Source: JADJPO01 sp963825645 | Lineage (GTDB): Bacteria; Actinomycetota; Actinomycetes; Actinomycetales; Kineosporiaceae | Length of the DNA stretch: 64,000 nt | Assembly: GCA_963825645.1 (NCBI GenBank) | Contig: CAWGTT010000003.1 | Location: forward strand, 310,001-374,000 | Reading direction: 5' to 3' | Shown: positions 29,204 through 36,440 of the stretch, piece by piece | Position numbering within the stretch: the stretch's first letter is position 1 | Layout: each line of letters begins with the position of its first letter | Position numbers and translations under genes: made by a program | The notes under the pieces: model-generated | Databases searched by the model: none | The model's input: only the letters and a program-made list of their open reading frames with translations | What the model was told of the DNA's origin: nothing

Positions 29204-30664
29204 CAGCGCTGTCCTGGGCCTGCTTCTGGATGCGCGCAGCAGCGCCAGGTACATGCCGTCGCAGCCGTCGACGTGCGGCCAGAGCTGCCGGTCGGCGGCC
29301 AGTCGCTCGACCCCGACGCCGGAGGCCGACCGGAGCACATCGGCCACCACGAACACGGTCTCGGCGGGGTGTGGCGAGCAGGTCACATAGCCGACCACGC
29401 CGCCGGGGCGCACCAGGTGGAGCGCCGCGACGAGCAGGTCGCGCTGCAGCGGACCCAGGGTGGCCAGGTCGGCCGGACGGCGCCGCCACCGCGCCTCCGG
29501 TCGGCGGCGCAGGGCGCCGAGCCCGGTGCACGGAGCGTCAACGATCACTCGGTCGTAACCACTGCGCTCGTGGCCGGTCAGGGCGAGCAGGTCCTCGACG
29601 TCGCGCCCGTCCCCGGTGCGGACCAGCACCGCGTCCGGATCGACCAGGCTGGAGCGGACCAGATCGGCGCGATGCGGAGCCAGCTCGTTGGCGACGAGGC
29701 GGGCGCCGGGGGGCAACTCGCCCGACCGCTTGCGGACCTCGATCAGTGCCGCGAGCAGCGCCGACTTACCGCCCGGGCCGGCGCACAGGTCGAGCCAGCG
29801 CCCGCCGTCCGGCCCGACGAGGGGTGCGTCGGCGACGGCCAGGGTGACGACCTGGCTACCTTCGTCCTGCACCCGGGCCCGGCGCTGCCGGACGGCGTGC
29901 AGCCGGCCGGGGTCGCCGTCCCGCCGGACGGCGTAGGGGCTCAGCGTGCCCGGCTGACCGCCGTCGCCGATCAGCTCCGCGGGCTGGCACAACCCAGGCA
30001 GGGCGGCCAGGGTGACCCCGGCCGGGGCGTTGTCCGCGTCGAGCAGCGACTCCAGCTCGGCCGTATCGCGTCCGTGGGTGCGCAGGGCGTCGCGCAGGGC
30101 CCGCACGATCCACTCCGGGTGCGAGTAGGTCAGGGCCAGCCGGGTGTCCTGGCTGATCTGGTCACCACCAGTGATCCGGGCCAGCCACTGCGCGCGGTCC
30201 GCCTCGCAGACCCGGCGCAGCACCGCGTTCGCGAAACCCGCTGCGCCCTGGCCGATCTCAGCGCGCACCAGGTCGACGCAGGTGCCCACGGCGGCGTGCG
30301 GCGCCACCCGGGTGGCGAGCAGCTGGTGCACGCCGAGGCGCAACGCGTCGAGCAGGGGTGGGTCGATCTGGGCCGTCGGGCGGTCGCTACACAGGTCCAG
30401 CACCGCGTCGTAGGTCGCTCGACCGCGCAGGGCGCCGTAGGCGAGCTCGGTGGCGAAGGCGGCGTCCCGGCCGGTCAGGCCGGCCTGGCGCAGCCGGACC
30501 GGCAACACCAGGTTGGCGTAGGCATCCTGCTCCTCGACGGCGCGCAGCGTCTGCCAGGCGGCCACCCGGGCCGGGTCGACACGGCCCCGGGCCTGGTTGC
30601 GGGTGGCCGGACGGGGTGGCCGCCGCGCTCCGGGCGGCGTGGCAGGTCCCCCGGAGGCGTTCAC
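29201..30664 (-). CDS. rsmB: 16S rRNA (cytosine-5) methyltransferase RsmB
   Basis: Methylates a cytosine of 16S rRNA (C967 in E. coli numbering) with S-adenosylmethionine. It is 487 aa. A NusB-like RNA-binding domain occupies about residues 35-170 (ELAYGALRGRATYD). A Rossmann methyltransferase domain follows, with the SAM loop LDLCAGPGGKSALLAAL and two catalytic cysteines in VDAPCTGLGALRRRPE and GYVTCSPHPAET. The N-terminal 35 residues are Pro/Arg-rich and probably disordered. The GTG start overlaps the fmt stop by 4 bp, the usual fmt-rsmB coupling. Confidence 0.94.
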   Translation of the reverse strand: MNASGGPATPPGARRPPRPATRNQARGRVDPARVAAWQTLRAVEEQDAYANLVLPVRLRQAGLTGRDAAFATELAYGALRGRATYDAVLDLCSDRPTAQIDPPLLDALRLGVHQLLATRVAPHAAVGTCVDLVRAEIGQGAAGFANAVLRRVCEADRAQWLARITGGDQISQDTRLALTYSHPEWIVRALRDALRTHGRDTAELESLLDADNAPAGVTLAALPGLCQPAELIGDGGQPGTLSPYAVRRDGDPGRLHAVRQRRARVQDEGSQVVTLAVADAPLVGPDGGRWLDLCAGPGGKSALLAALIEVRKRSGELPPGARLVANELAPHRADLVRSSLVDPDAVLVRTGDGRDVEDLLALTGHERSGYDRVIVDAPCTGLGALRRRPEARWRRRPADLATLGPLQRDLLVAALHLVRPGGVVGYVTCSPHPAETVFVVADVLRSASGVGVERLAADRQLWPHVDGCDGMYLALLRASRSRPRTAL

Positions 30665-31605
30665 TCCAGGCGCTCCCCCGGCTCGGGCCGGGCGCCGCGG
30701 ACCCAGTCCACGGCCTCCATCGGCCGCCGCCCTGCTGGGCAGACCTCACTGAGCAGCAACGGCGCGCCGCCGACGGTGCCCACGGCGACCAGCCGTTTGG
30801 TCACGTGCAGCTCGCCGGGCGCCAGGTCGACGATCTGGACCCCTGGTTCGGCGGGCAGCGGCTCCAGGGGTCCCAGCCCCAGCCGCGCGCCGCGCCAGGT
30901 GGTCCAGGCCCCTGGCTCCGGGGTGCAGGCCCGCACCCGGCGCTCGGTCACCGCGGCCGGTGCCGCCCAATCGACCCGGGCGTCCTGGACAGTGACCTTC
31001 GGTGCCAGGCTCACGCCGTCCGCCGACTGCGGTCGGGCCTCGAGGACACCGCCCTCGATTCCGTCGAGGGTGGCCACCAGCAGCGGGGCACCGGCCACCG
31101 AGAGGCGGCGCAGCAGCTCTCCAGCAGTGTCCCGAGGACGGACCCGCTCGGTGAGCACGCCGTACACGTCTCCGGTGTCCAGACCCTGGTCGAGGGCGAA
31201 GACGGTAGCTCCGGTGATCTCGTCGCCTGCCATCAGCGCGTGCTGCACCGGGGCCGCCCCCCGCCAGGCGGGCAGCAGCGAGAAGTGCAGGTTGACCCAG
31301 CCGTGCACCGGGAGGGCCAGCGCCGCAGGGCGAATCAGCGCACCATAGGCGACCACCGCTGCGCAGTCCGGGGCCAGGTCGCGGATCGCCTGGAGCGCAC
31401 CGGGGTCGGCGAGGCGGCGGGGTTGTAGTACCGGCAGCTCGCGCGAGTCGGCCCAGCGCGCCACCGCAGAGCGCTCCAGCCGGCGGCCGCGGCCGGACGG
31501 CGCGTCGGGGCGGGTGAGCACGCCGATGACCTCGTGCCGGGATGACGCGATCGCCTCCAGCGACGGGACGGCGACCTCGGGGGTACCGGCGAACAGAACA
31601 CGCAC
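30661..31605 (-). CDS. fmt: Methionyl-tRNA formyltransferase
   Basis: Formylates initiator Met-tRNA using 10-formyltetrahydrofolate. It is 314 aa. The catalytic segment NLHFSLLPAWRGAAP holds the Asn and His; the catalytic Asp lies in LDQGLDTGDVYG. The N-terminus RVLFAGTPEVAVPSLEAI and the C-terminal OB-fold domain (about 210-314) are typical. GTG 31605 is the start. A possible -10 (TAGACT, 31646-31641) lies just upstream and overlaps the stop of the preceding S51-type gene. Its product works with peptide deformylase, encoded two genes upstream. Confidence 0.95.
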   Translation of the reverse strand: MRVLFAGTPEVAVPSLEAIASSRHEVIGVLTRPDAPSGRGRRLERSAVARWADSRELPVLQPRRLADPGALQAIRDLAPDCAAVVAYGALIRPAALALPVHGWVNLHFSLLPAWRGAAPVQHALMAGDEITGATVFALDQGLDTGDVYGVLTERVRPRDTAGELLRRLSVAGAPLLVATLDGIEGGVLEARPQSADGVSLAPKVTVQDARVDWAAPAAVTERRVRACTPEPGAWTTWRGARLGLGPLEPLPAEPGVQIVDLAPGELHVTKRLVAVGTVGGAPLLLSEVCPAGRRPMEAVDWVRGARPEPGERLE

Positions 31606-31643
31606 AGGATCCGGTCCGGGGGTCGACGACGGGGCGCCTCAGT

Positions 31644-32468
31644 CTAGGAGAGTCTCGACGCCGGTCCGGCACGGCCGCCTCGGGCAGCGGTGCTGCGCAG
31701 CGTGACGTGCTCCCCCGATCGGACCTCACGACGTCCAGAGGCATCGAGCAACCAGACCGACTGCCGGCCCATCACCCGCCAGCCGGTCCCCGGCGCCGCG
31801 GGGGCGCCGTCCCAGCTCGCCTCTCCCGACCAGCCGTCGAGCCCACCGACCAGCGCGGTGTCCTCGTCGATGCCGATCACCTCGACACCGGCGGGCGCGC
31901 CCGCGACCCGGCGGAGCACGAGATCGGGCAGCCGGGCCGCGAACGCATCGAAGTGCGGCAGCACCTCGACCATCGGGACGACGCCCAGCCCGGGCAGCGC
32001 CGGCCGCCACGGGTGCCGGATGTCGGGCAGGCTGGCCGACAGCGCCATCGCCCCCGCGCTGCACCCGGCCAGGGCCGCGCCGGCCCGCCAGGCGGTCACG
32101 ATGGCCGCCCAGACCGGGGTGTCCCGCAGCGTGTGCACGAGGTGGCCCGGGTTCCCCCCGGAGAGGTAGACCAGGCCCGCGCCCTCGATCCGGTCGACGT
32201 TCGCCGAGTCGTGGGCGCCCGAGCGGTCGGCCACCGGGACGACCACCTGCTCGACTCCCAGCCGCCGCGCCGCTGCGGCGCCCAGGTCGTGCCACCTGGC
32301 CAGCACTGAGGGGCCCTCGAGCGCGGCGGCCGTCGCCAGCTGGACGAACACCGGTGCCCTCGCGTGCAGCAGCGCCCGCTCCACGTCCTCGAGCACCGGC
32401 AGGTACTCCCCGGACCCGATCAACGCCACCGGACCTGCCGTGGCAGCCGACGCCCCGCCGGCGGGCAT
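31644..32468 (-). CDS. Peptidase S51 / type 1 glutamine amidotransferase-like protein
   Basis: Protein of 274 aa in the family that includes dipeptidase E (PepE) and cyanophycinase-like hydrolases. The nucleophile elbow GCSAGAM places a Ser where class I amidotransferases have Cys. A preceding YLSGGNPGHL loop and a later HFDAF are also family-like, and the His in the latter may complete the active site. The substrate is unknown. The start is uncertain: ATG 32468 is used here, and GTG 32483, only 4 nt past the def stop, is equally possible. It lies between def and fmt on the same strand. Confidence 0.75.
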   Translation of the reverse strand: MPAGGASAATAGPVALIGSGEYLPVLEDVERALLHARAPVFVQLATAAALEGPSVLARWHDLGAAAARRLGVEQVVVPVADRSGAHDSANVDRIEGAGLVYLSGGNPGHLVHTLRDTPVWAAIVTAWRAGAALAGCSAGAMALSASLPDIRHPWRPALPGLGVVPMVEVLPHFDAFAARLPDLVLRRVAGAPAGVEVIGIDEDTALVGGLDGWSGEASWDGAPAAPGTGWRVMGRQSVWLLDASGRREVRSGEHVTLRSTAARGGRAGPASRLS

Positions 32469-32487
32469 CTCGGTGGCCGGCACCTCG

Positions 32488-33033
32488 CTACAGTGCGCGA
32501 CCGAAGGTGACGTGCGGGCTCTCCTTGACCACAGGGGTGGGCCCACCCATCCACTCCGCCTCACGGATCGCCTTGAGCGCGAGCTTGCGCTGCTCGCGGT
32601 CCATCCGGTCGATGAACAGGATGCCGTCGAGGTGATCGGTCTCGTGCTGGATCGCCCGGGCCAGCAGCTCGCTGCCCTCGAGGGTGACGGGCTCGCCGTG
32701 CTCGTCGAAACCTTTGGCCACCACTCGCAGCGCCCGCTGGGTGTCGAAGACGATGCCGGGGAAGGACAGACAACCCTCCTCGCCGTCCTGCTGCTCGCTC
32801 GACAGGTCCAGGTCCGGGTTGATCAGGTGCCCGAGAACGTCGTCGACGTAGTAGGTGAACACCCGCAGCCCGACACCGATCTGCGGGGCGGCCAGGCCCG
32901 CGCCCGGGGCGTCCAGCATGGTGTCGGCGAGATCCTTGACCAGGATCCGCAGCTCCTTGTCGAAGTCGACCACTGGCTGAGCGGGGGTGCGCAGCACCGG
33001 GTCACCGAAGAGCCGGATCGACTTGATCGACAC
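32488..33033 (-). CDS. def: Peptide deformylase
   Basis: Removes the N-formyl group from nascent proteins. It is 181 aa with all three metal and active-site motifs: GAGLAAPQIG, EEGCLSFPG (Cys ligand) and QHETDHLDGILF (two His ligands and the catalytic Glu). The last matches the variant HETDH rather than HEYDH. GTG 33033 follows a GAGGA site. It is first of a run def - S51 peptidase - fmt - rsmB, so formylation and deformylation genes share a transcript. A palindrome overlaps the expected transcription start upstream. Confidence 0.96.
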   Translation of the reverse strand: MSIKSIRLFGDPVLRTPAQPVVDFDKELRILVKDLADTMLDAPGAGLAAPQIGVGLRVFTYYVDDVLGHLINPDLDLSSEQQDGEEGCLSFPGIVFDTQRALRVVAKGFDEHGEPVTLEGSELLARAIQHETDHLDGILFIDRMDREQRKLALKAIREAEWMGGPTPVVKESPHVTFGRAL

Positions 33034-33056
33034 GCAAGGTCCTCATCTGGGTCGGC

Positions 33057-33077
33057 GGAACAGGTTGTTCCAGTCTA
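33057..33077 (-). promoter_or_regulatory. Promoter -10 (TAGACT) with adjoining palindrome upstream of def
   Basis: Minus-strand TAGACT (33077-33072) is followed at once by the perfect inverted repeat GGAACA-ACC-TGTTCC (33071-33057). The repeat lies over the expected transcription start, 24 nt before the def GTG. This is the usual place for a repressor operator. No repressor gene is adjacent. Confidence 0.45.
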
Positions 33078-33109
33078 CCGAGACGGGCAGGCGCCGAGGT
33101 GGAGGTGGC

Positions 33110-33766
33110 TCACCAGGTCCGGCGGTCGTCGAGGTCCGGAGCAGCTGCGTCGGGTAGGCGCCGGTTGAGCGAGAACAGCCGACCGAGCACCGGCATGAGC
33201 AGGATGTTCAGCCCGTGCAGGATGCCGATGATCAGCAGGATCCCGGCCACCCGGGACACCTCAAAGCCGAGCTGCTGAGCGCCGACATCACCGGACTTGG
33301 GCCAGTTCGAGAGCGGGGCGAACCTGATCGTGAACAGGATGTAGGCGGTGAAGATCAGGTAGTAGACGATGTCGGTGAGCACGATGAAGCTCTTGCCGGT
33401 CATCGGGTTGTCGTGGAACACGTCGGCCGCGTAGGCACGGCCGAATCGCTTGATGAACGGTCCGAGCCACAGCGCGATCACCACCAGGACCGCGGTCGTG
33501 GCGATCTCCAGGACCCACCAGGGCATGGCCAGTCTCCCGTCGTGTCGGGGGGTGAGGGTGAGCACGAGCGCGGCCGTCGACGGCAGCGCGATGAGCCAGG
33601 CGAGGACGAGCGACCGGCGTCGCCTGCTCCGCACGCGATCATCGGCGATACCGCCCATGACCCGGGAGAACAGGTCGGGCGAGACGGCAGTCCGCGACGC
33701 CTTCAGGACCTCGCCGAGTCGGGGCCCGACGTCGCCCGGATCCTCCGGCGACTGCTGGGTCCTCAT
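33110..33766 (-). CDS. Four-helix membrane protein coupled to the ECF sigma factor; possible anti-sigma factor
   Basis: Protein of 218 aa. A charged cytosolic N-terminus of about 52 residues (DPGDVGPRLGEVLKAS... RVRSRRRR) is followed by four predicted membrane helices, near 54-72, 82-103, 128-150 and 168-195. Its ATG overlaps the sigma factor stop by 4 bp (ATGA). That coupling, the membrane topology and the N-terminal cytosolic segment fit an anti-sigma factor. I see no zinc-binding HxxxCxxC motif, and I could not match the family by eye. Function is therefore inferred from context only. Confidence 0.6.
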   Translation of the reverse strand: MRTQQSPEDPGDVGPRLGEVLKASRTAVSPDLFSRVMGGIADDRVRSRRRRSLVLAWLIALPSTAALVLTLTPRHDGRLAMPWWVLEIATTAVLVVIALWLGPFIKRFGRAYAADVFHDNPMTGKSFIVLTDIVYYLIFTAYILFTIRFAPLSNWPKSGDVGAQQLGFEVSRVAGILLIIGILHGLNILLMPVLGRLFSLNRRLPDAAAPDLDDRRTW

Positions 33767-34323
33767 CTCGCCTCCTCCAAGGTCGTCGCCAGGGTTCGCA
33801 GACCGCGGCTGAGGTGGGTCTTCACCGAGTTCTCGGAGATCCCGAGCGTTGCCGCGATGTCCGTGATCCCCAGCTCGAGGTAGTAGCGCAACGCCACGCA
33901 GTCACGCTGCCGGCGCGGCAGTACGCGTAGCGCGGCGATCACCTCGGCCCGTTCGGCGCGCGCCCCCGCCTGCTCCTCCGCGGACGGCTCGACGAGATCT
34001 GCCGGCGGTCGGTGGCGCAGCGAGACCAGGCCCCGACGGTTGTGGTCGCGGGCCAGGTTGATCACGATCGACCGCAGGTAGGCCGCCGCCGACCCGGGCG
34101 CCCGGATCCGATGCGCCGAGCGGGCGAGCCGGATGAACGCCTCCTGGACCAGGTCCTCCGCCGCAGCCCGGTCGTCGACGAAGAACCGCGCAAGGCTGAC
34201 CAGCTGCGGGGCGTGCTCGCTGAACAGTGCGACGACCAGCGCGTCGCCGTCCGGGGCTGCCGACGGCGACGCCGGACCTGCCGCAGATCGTGCTGCCGAC
34301 GGCGCGCTCTGCCTGGTCACCAC
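33763..34323 (-). CDS. ECF-type RNA polymerase sigma factor (SigE/SigM-like)
   Basis: Protein of 186 aa that directs RNA polymerase to a small regulon. Region 2 (about 45-105) has the core-binding segment AAEDLVQEAFIRLAR and promoter-melting AYLRSIVINLARDHNRR. Region 4 (about 130-180) ends in a helix-turn-helix DIAATLGISENSVKTHLSRGLRTL. The first 25 residues are Ala/Ser/Pro-rich and probably flexible. A GGAGGA site precedes two adjacent GTG codons (34323 and 34320); either may start. It is divergent from the SOD-like gene, with repeated GTCACCC motifs between them. Confidence 0.9.
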   Translation of the reverse strand: MVTRQSAPSAARSAAGPASPSAAPDGDALVVALFSEHAPQLVSLARFFVDDRAAAEDLVQEAFIRLARSAHRIRAPGSAAAYLRSIVINLARDHNRRGLVSLRHRPPADLVEPSAEEQAGARAERAEVIAALRVLPRRQRDCVALRYYLELGITDIAATLGISENSVKTHLSRGLRTLATTLEEAR

Positions 34324-34362
34324 GCTCCTCCCCCTCGCCTGACAGACGAGTACCGGCCCAAG

Positions 34363-34428
34363 CCGGGTGACCCGGCGTCCGGGCGACTTCTCACCGAGTG
34401 ACGGTCACCCGCCGGGCCGTCGGGTGAC
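34363..34428. promoter_or_regulatory. Cluster of GGGTGAC/GTCACCC motifs between sigma factor and SOD-like gene
   Basis: CCGGGT-G-ACCCGG (34363-34375) is a perfect palindrome. GTCACCC lies at about 34404-34410 and GGGTGAC at about 34422-34428, with a related GAGTGAC at about 34396. The motif occurs about every 20-30 bp in this divergent gap. It may be an operator array or sigma-dependent promoter elements. Confidence 0.4.
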
Positions 34429-34460
34429 GTCTCATCAGTGTCCGCCGCAAGGCCATCAGT

Positions 34461-34516
34461 ACCCACCCCGTGAAACCCACCGTGTGAGACCCACCCGTGA
34501 ATCCCACCCCGTGAGC
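34461..34516 (+). repeat. Four imperfect 14-bp tandem repeats in the leader of the SOD-like gene
   Basis: Units ACCCACCCCGTGAA, ACCCACCGTGTGAG, ACCCACCCGTGAAT and CCCACCCCGTGAGC run head to tail and end 12 nt before the ATG, overlapping the AAGGAG ribosome-site region. Each contains GTGA, so mispairing could change leader length or offer decoy GTG starts. Confidence 0.7.
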
Positions 34517-34528
34517 AAGGAGTCCGTG

Positions 34529-35050
34529 ATGCACCGTTCGACTGCTCTCGCCGCCGCCCCCGCGCTCGCTGCGGTCTTGACCGTGGCCCTGTCAGCACCG
34601 GCGCAGGCCTGTCACCGCCCAACGTTCGCCGGAAGGCTGGTCGACCTCCAGCCCGCCACCGCCGGTCCGCTGGACGGCGCCCGCGCCGAGCTCACCCTCG
34701 GTTTGCACCACGGCACGACCCGGGCACGGCTGTCGGTCACCCGCATCGACCGACGCGCCGCCGGAACGGCCTTCGCCACACACCTGCACGTCGGCCCGTG
34801 CGTTGCCGGCGACGGCGCCGCCGCAGGTCCGCACTACAACCAGGACGTCGTCGAGGGCAGGACCCCCGCCAGGGTGAACCCGAGGACGGAGATCTGGCTC
34901 GACTTCACCGTTCGCCGCGGCGGCAAGGCGCACGCGGCGACCACCGTGCCGTTCGTACCGAAGCCCGGCCGGCGTTCGATCGTGGTTCACGCCGTGAACT
35001 CCGACGGCACCGCCGGGACACGCCTGGCCTGCCTGCCGGTGTCATGGTGA
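34529..35050 (+). CDS. Secreted superoxide dismutase-like protein lacking the zinc loop
   Basis: Protein of 173 aa with a clear Sec signal peptide; cleavage is likely after APAQA near residue 27. The rest resembles the Cu,Zn-superoxide dismutase fold. His85 and His87 (HLH), His102 (GPHYN) and His154 (VVHA) stand where the copper ligands are. Cys91 and Cys168 could form the family disulfide, and Arg165 in RLAC matches the substrate-guiding Arg. The zinc-binding loop has no His ligands. It could therefore be a copper-only enzyme or a non-catalytic relative. ATG 34529 follows AAGGAG. Confidence 0.65.
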   Translation: MHRSTALAAAPALAAVLTVALSAPAQACHRPTFAGRLVDLQPATAGPLDGARAELTLGLHHGTTRARLSVTRIDRRAAGTAFATHLHVGPCVAGDGAAAGPHYNQDVVEGRTPARVNPRTEIWLDFTVRRGGKAHAATTVPFVPKPGRRSIVVHAVNSDGTAGTRLACLPVSW

Positions 35051-35652
35051 TGCTCACCGGATACCGCAGCCGTCACATCCTGCTGTGCGCGGCAGCTGCC
35101 GGGGCGGGGGCCGGCCTGGTCTGGGCCGTGGCGGCGCGGATCTGGATGCGGCTGATCAGTATCGACCCCGAGTTCACCTGGTCGGGGACCACGCTGATCC
35201 TCGGCATCGGCACCGTGGCCGGTCTGAGCGCGGGGGTGGTCTACGGTGCCCGGGTCGGTGGTCGTTCGCGGCGCTGGCGAGCAGCCGGGGCCGGGATGCT
35301 CGCCACCGGGCTGGGCGCGGGGATCGCCTTCGTGCCCATGGCGCTCCTGACCGGCCTGGCGATCAGTGGTCGCGGACGGCGCCTCGTGCGGCTCCTGGCC
35401 GCGCTCACGGCGACGGCGCTCGCCCTGGTTCTCACCTGGTTGCTGAGGACCGACGTTCCGGGCGTTCTGCTGGCCCGGTTCGCGGTCGGCTACCTGCTGC
35501 TCGGCGCTGCCCTGGGCTACGGGGTGGCCGAGGTGCTCCGGCGCTGGTCACCCCCGGACGATGCGACTGAACCCGAGGACGGCTCGTCGACCAGGTCGAG
35601 TGCGATGTCCAGGGCCGGCGCCGAGTGGGTCAGCGCGCCGACGGCGAGGTAG
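35044..35652 (+). CDS. Five-helix membrane protein of unknown function
   Basis: Protein of 202 aa with hydrophobic helices at about residues 12-32, 50-72, 83-108, 117-135 and 144-166, separated by short basic loops (GGRSRRWRAAG, GRGRRLVRLL). The last 35 residues are polar and disordered-looking. I do not recognise the family. The start is one of ATG 35044, GTG 35047 or ATG 35050, all touching the stop of the SOD-like gene, so the two are probably co-translated. Its 3' end overlaps the convergent nadC gene by 136 bp. Confidence 0.6.
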   Translation: MVMLTGYRSRHILLCAAAAGAGAGLVWAVAARIWMRLISIDPEFTWSGTTLILGIGTVAGLSAGVVYGARVGGRSRRWRAAGAGMLATGLGAGIAFVPMALLTGLAISGRGRRLVRLLAALTATALALVLTWLLRTDVPGVLLARFAVGYLLLGAALGYGVAEVLRRWSPPDDATEPEDGSSTRSSAMSRAGAEWVSAPTAR

Positions 35653-36440
35653 TCCACGCCGGTGAGTGCCACCTCGCGCGCGTTCTCCAGGCGTAGCCCG
35701 CCGCTGGCCTCGGTGCGGGCGCCGTACCTACGGGCGATCGCCACGCTCGCGCGCATCGCGTCGGTGTCCATGTTGTCGAGCAGCACCAGCTCGGCTCCGG
35801 CGGCGCAGGCCTGCTCGACCTGCTCGACGAGGGTGCACTCGACCTCGCACGGCACATCCGGCGCCAGCGCACGCACGGCCGTCAGGGCAGGCACCACGCC
35901 CCCGGCGGCCAGCACGTGGTTGTCCTTGATCAGCGCCTGGTCGGACAGCGCCATCCGGTGGTTCAGCCCGCCGCCGCAGCGCACCGCGTACTTCTGCAGC
36001 GAACGCAGGCCCGGTGCGGTCTTGCGGGTGTCGCGGACCTGGGCCCCCGTACCGTCGAGCGCCGCCACCCAGCGCGCGGTGAGGGTCGCCACCCCGGAGG
36101 CCAGGGTGAGCACGTTCAGTGCGTTCCGCTCGCCGACCAGGATCGCCCGGACCGGACCACTCACCTCGGCGATGACGTCGCCGCGTCGGACCCGTTCGCC
36201 GTCAGCCACCCGTTCGTCGAGCTGAAGGCCGCCGACACGGTCGAACACGGCGCGCGCGACCGGCATCCCGGCCAGCACTCCGTCGGCCCGGGCGACGATC
36301 TGCCCGACGCCCCGGGTGCCCGCCCCGATGGTGGCCTCGGTGGTCACGTCGACGCCCCCGGCCAGGTCTTCGGCGAGGGACAGCTCGGCGATCCGCGCCG
36401 CCTCGCCCGCCGGCAGCGGCTCGATCGTGGTCGCCGTCAT
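35517..36440 (-). CDS. nadC: Quinolinate phosphoribosyltransferase (decarboxylating)
   Basis: Converts quinolinate and PRPP to nicotinate mononucleotide in de novo NAD synthesis. It is 307 aa. Substrate-binding stretches RDTRKTAPGLRSLQKYAV, RCGGGLNHRMALSDQ and IKDNH are intact, as are EVECTLVEQ, LLDNMD and EASGGLRLENARE. The family normally ends near VGALTHSAPALDIALDL; here a Ser/Gly-rich tail of about 25 residues follows and overlaps the opposite-strand membrane gene. The ATG overlaps the nadB stop by 4 bp. Confidence 0.96.
   Translation of the reverse strand: MTATTIEPLPAGEAARIAELSLAEDLAGGVDVTTEATIGAGTRGVGQIVARADGVLAGMPVARAVFDRVGGLQLDERVADGERVRRGDVIAEVSGPVRAILVGERNALNVLTLASGVATLTARWVAALDGTGAQVRDTRKTAPGLRSLQKYAVRCGGGLNHRMALSDQALIKDNHVLAAGGVVPALTAVRALAPDVPCEVECTLVEQVEQACAAGAELVLLDNMDTDAMRASVAIARRYGARTEASGGLRLENAREVALTGVDYLAVGALTHSAPALDIALDLVDEPSSGSVASSGGDQRRSTSATP

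Noticed and set aside
28064..31348. 1094-codon plus-strand open frame opposite rpe-rsmB-fmt
   Set aside because: It spans several certain minus-strand genes as an antisense shadow with low-complexity composition.
34461..34516. CRISPR array
   Set aside because: Units are 14 bp, imperfect and directly adjacent with no spacers; it is a simple tandem repeat.
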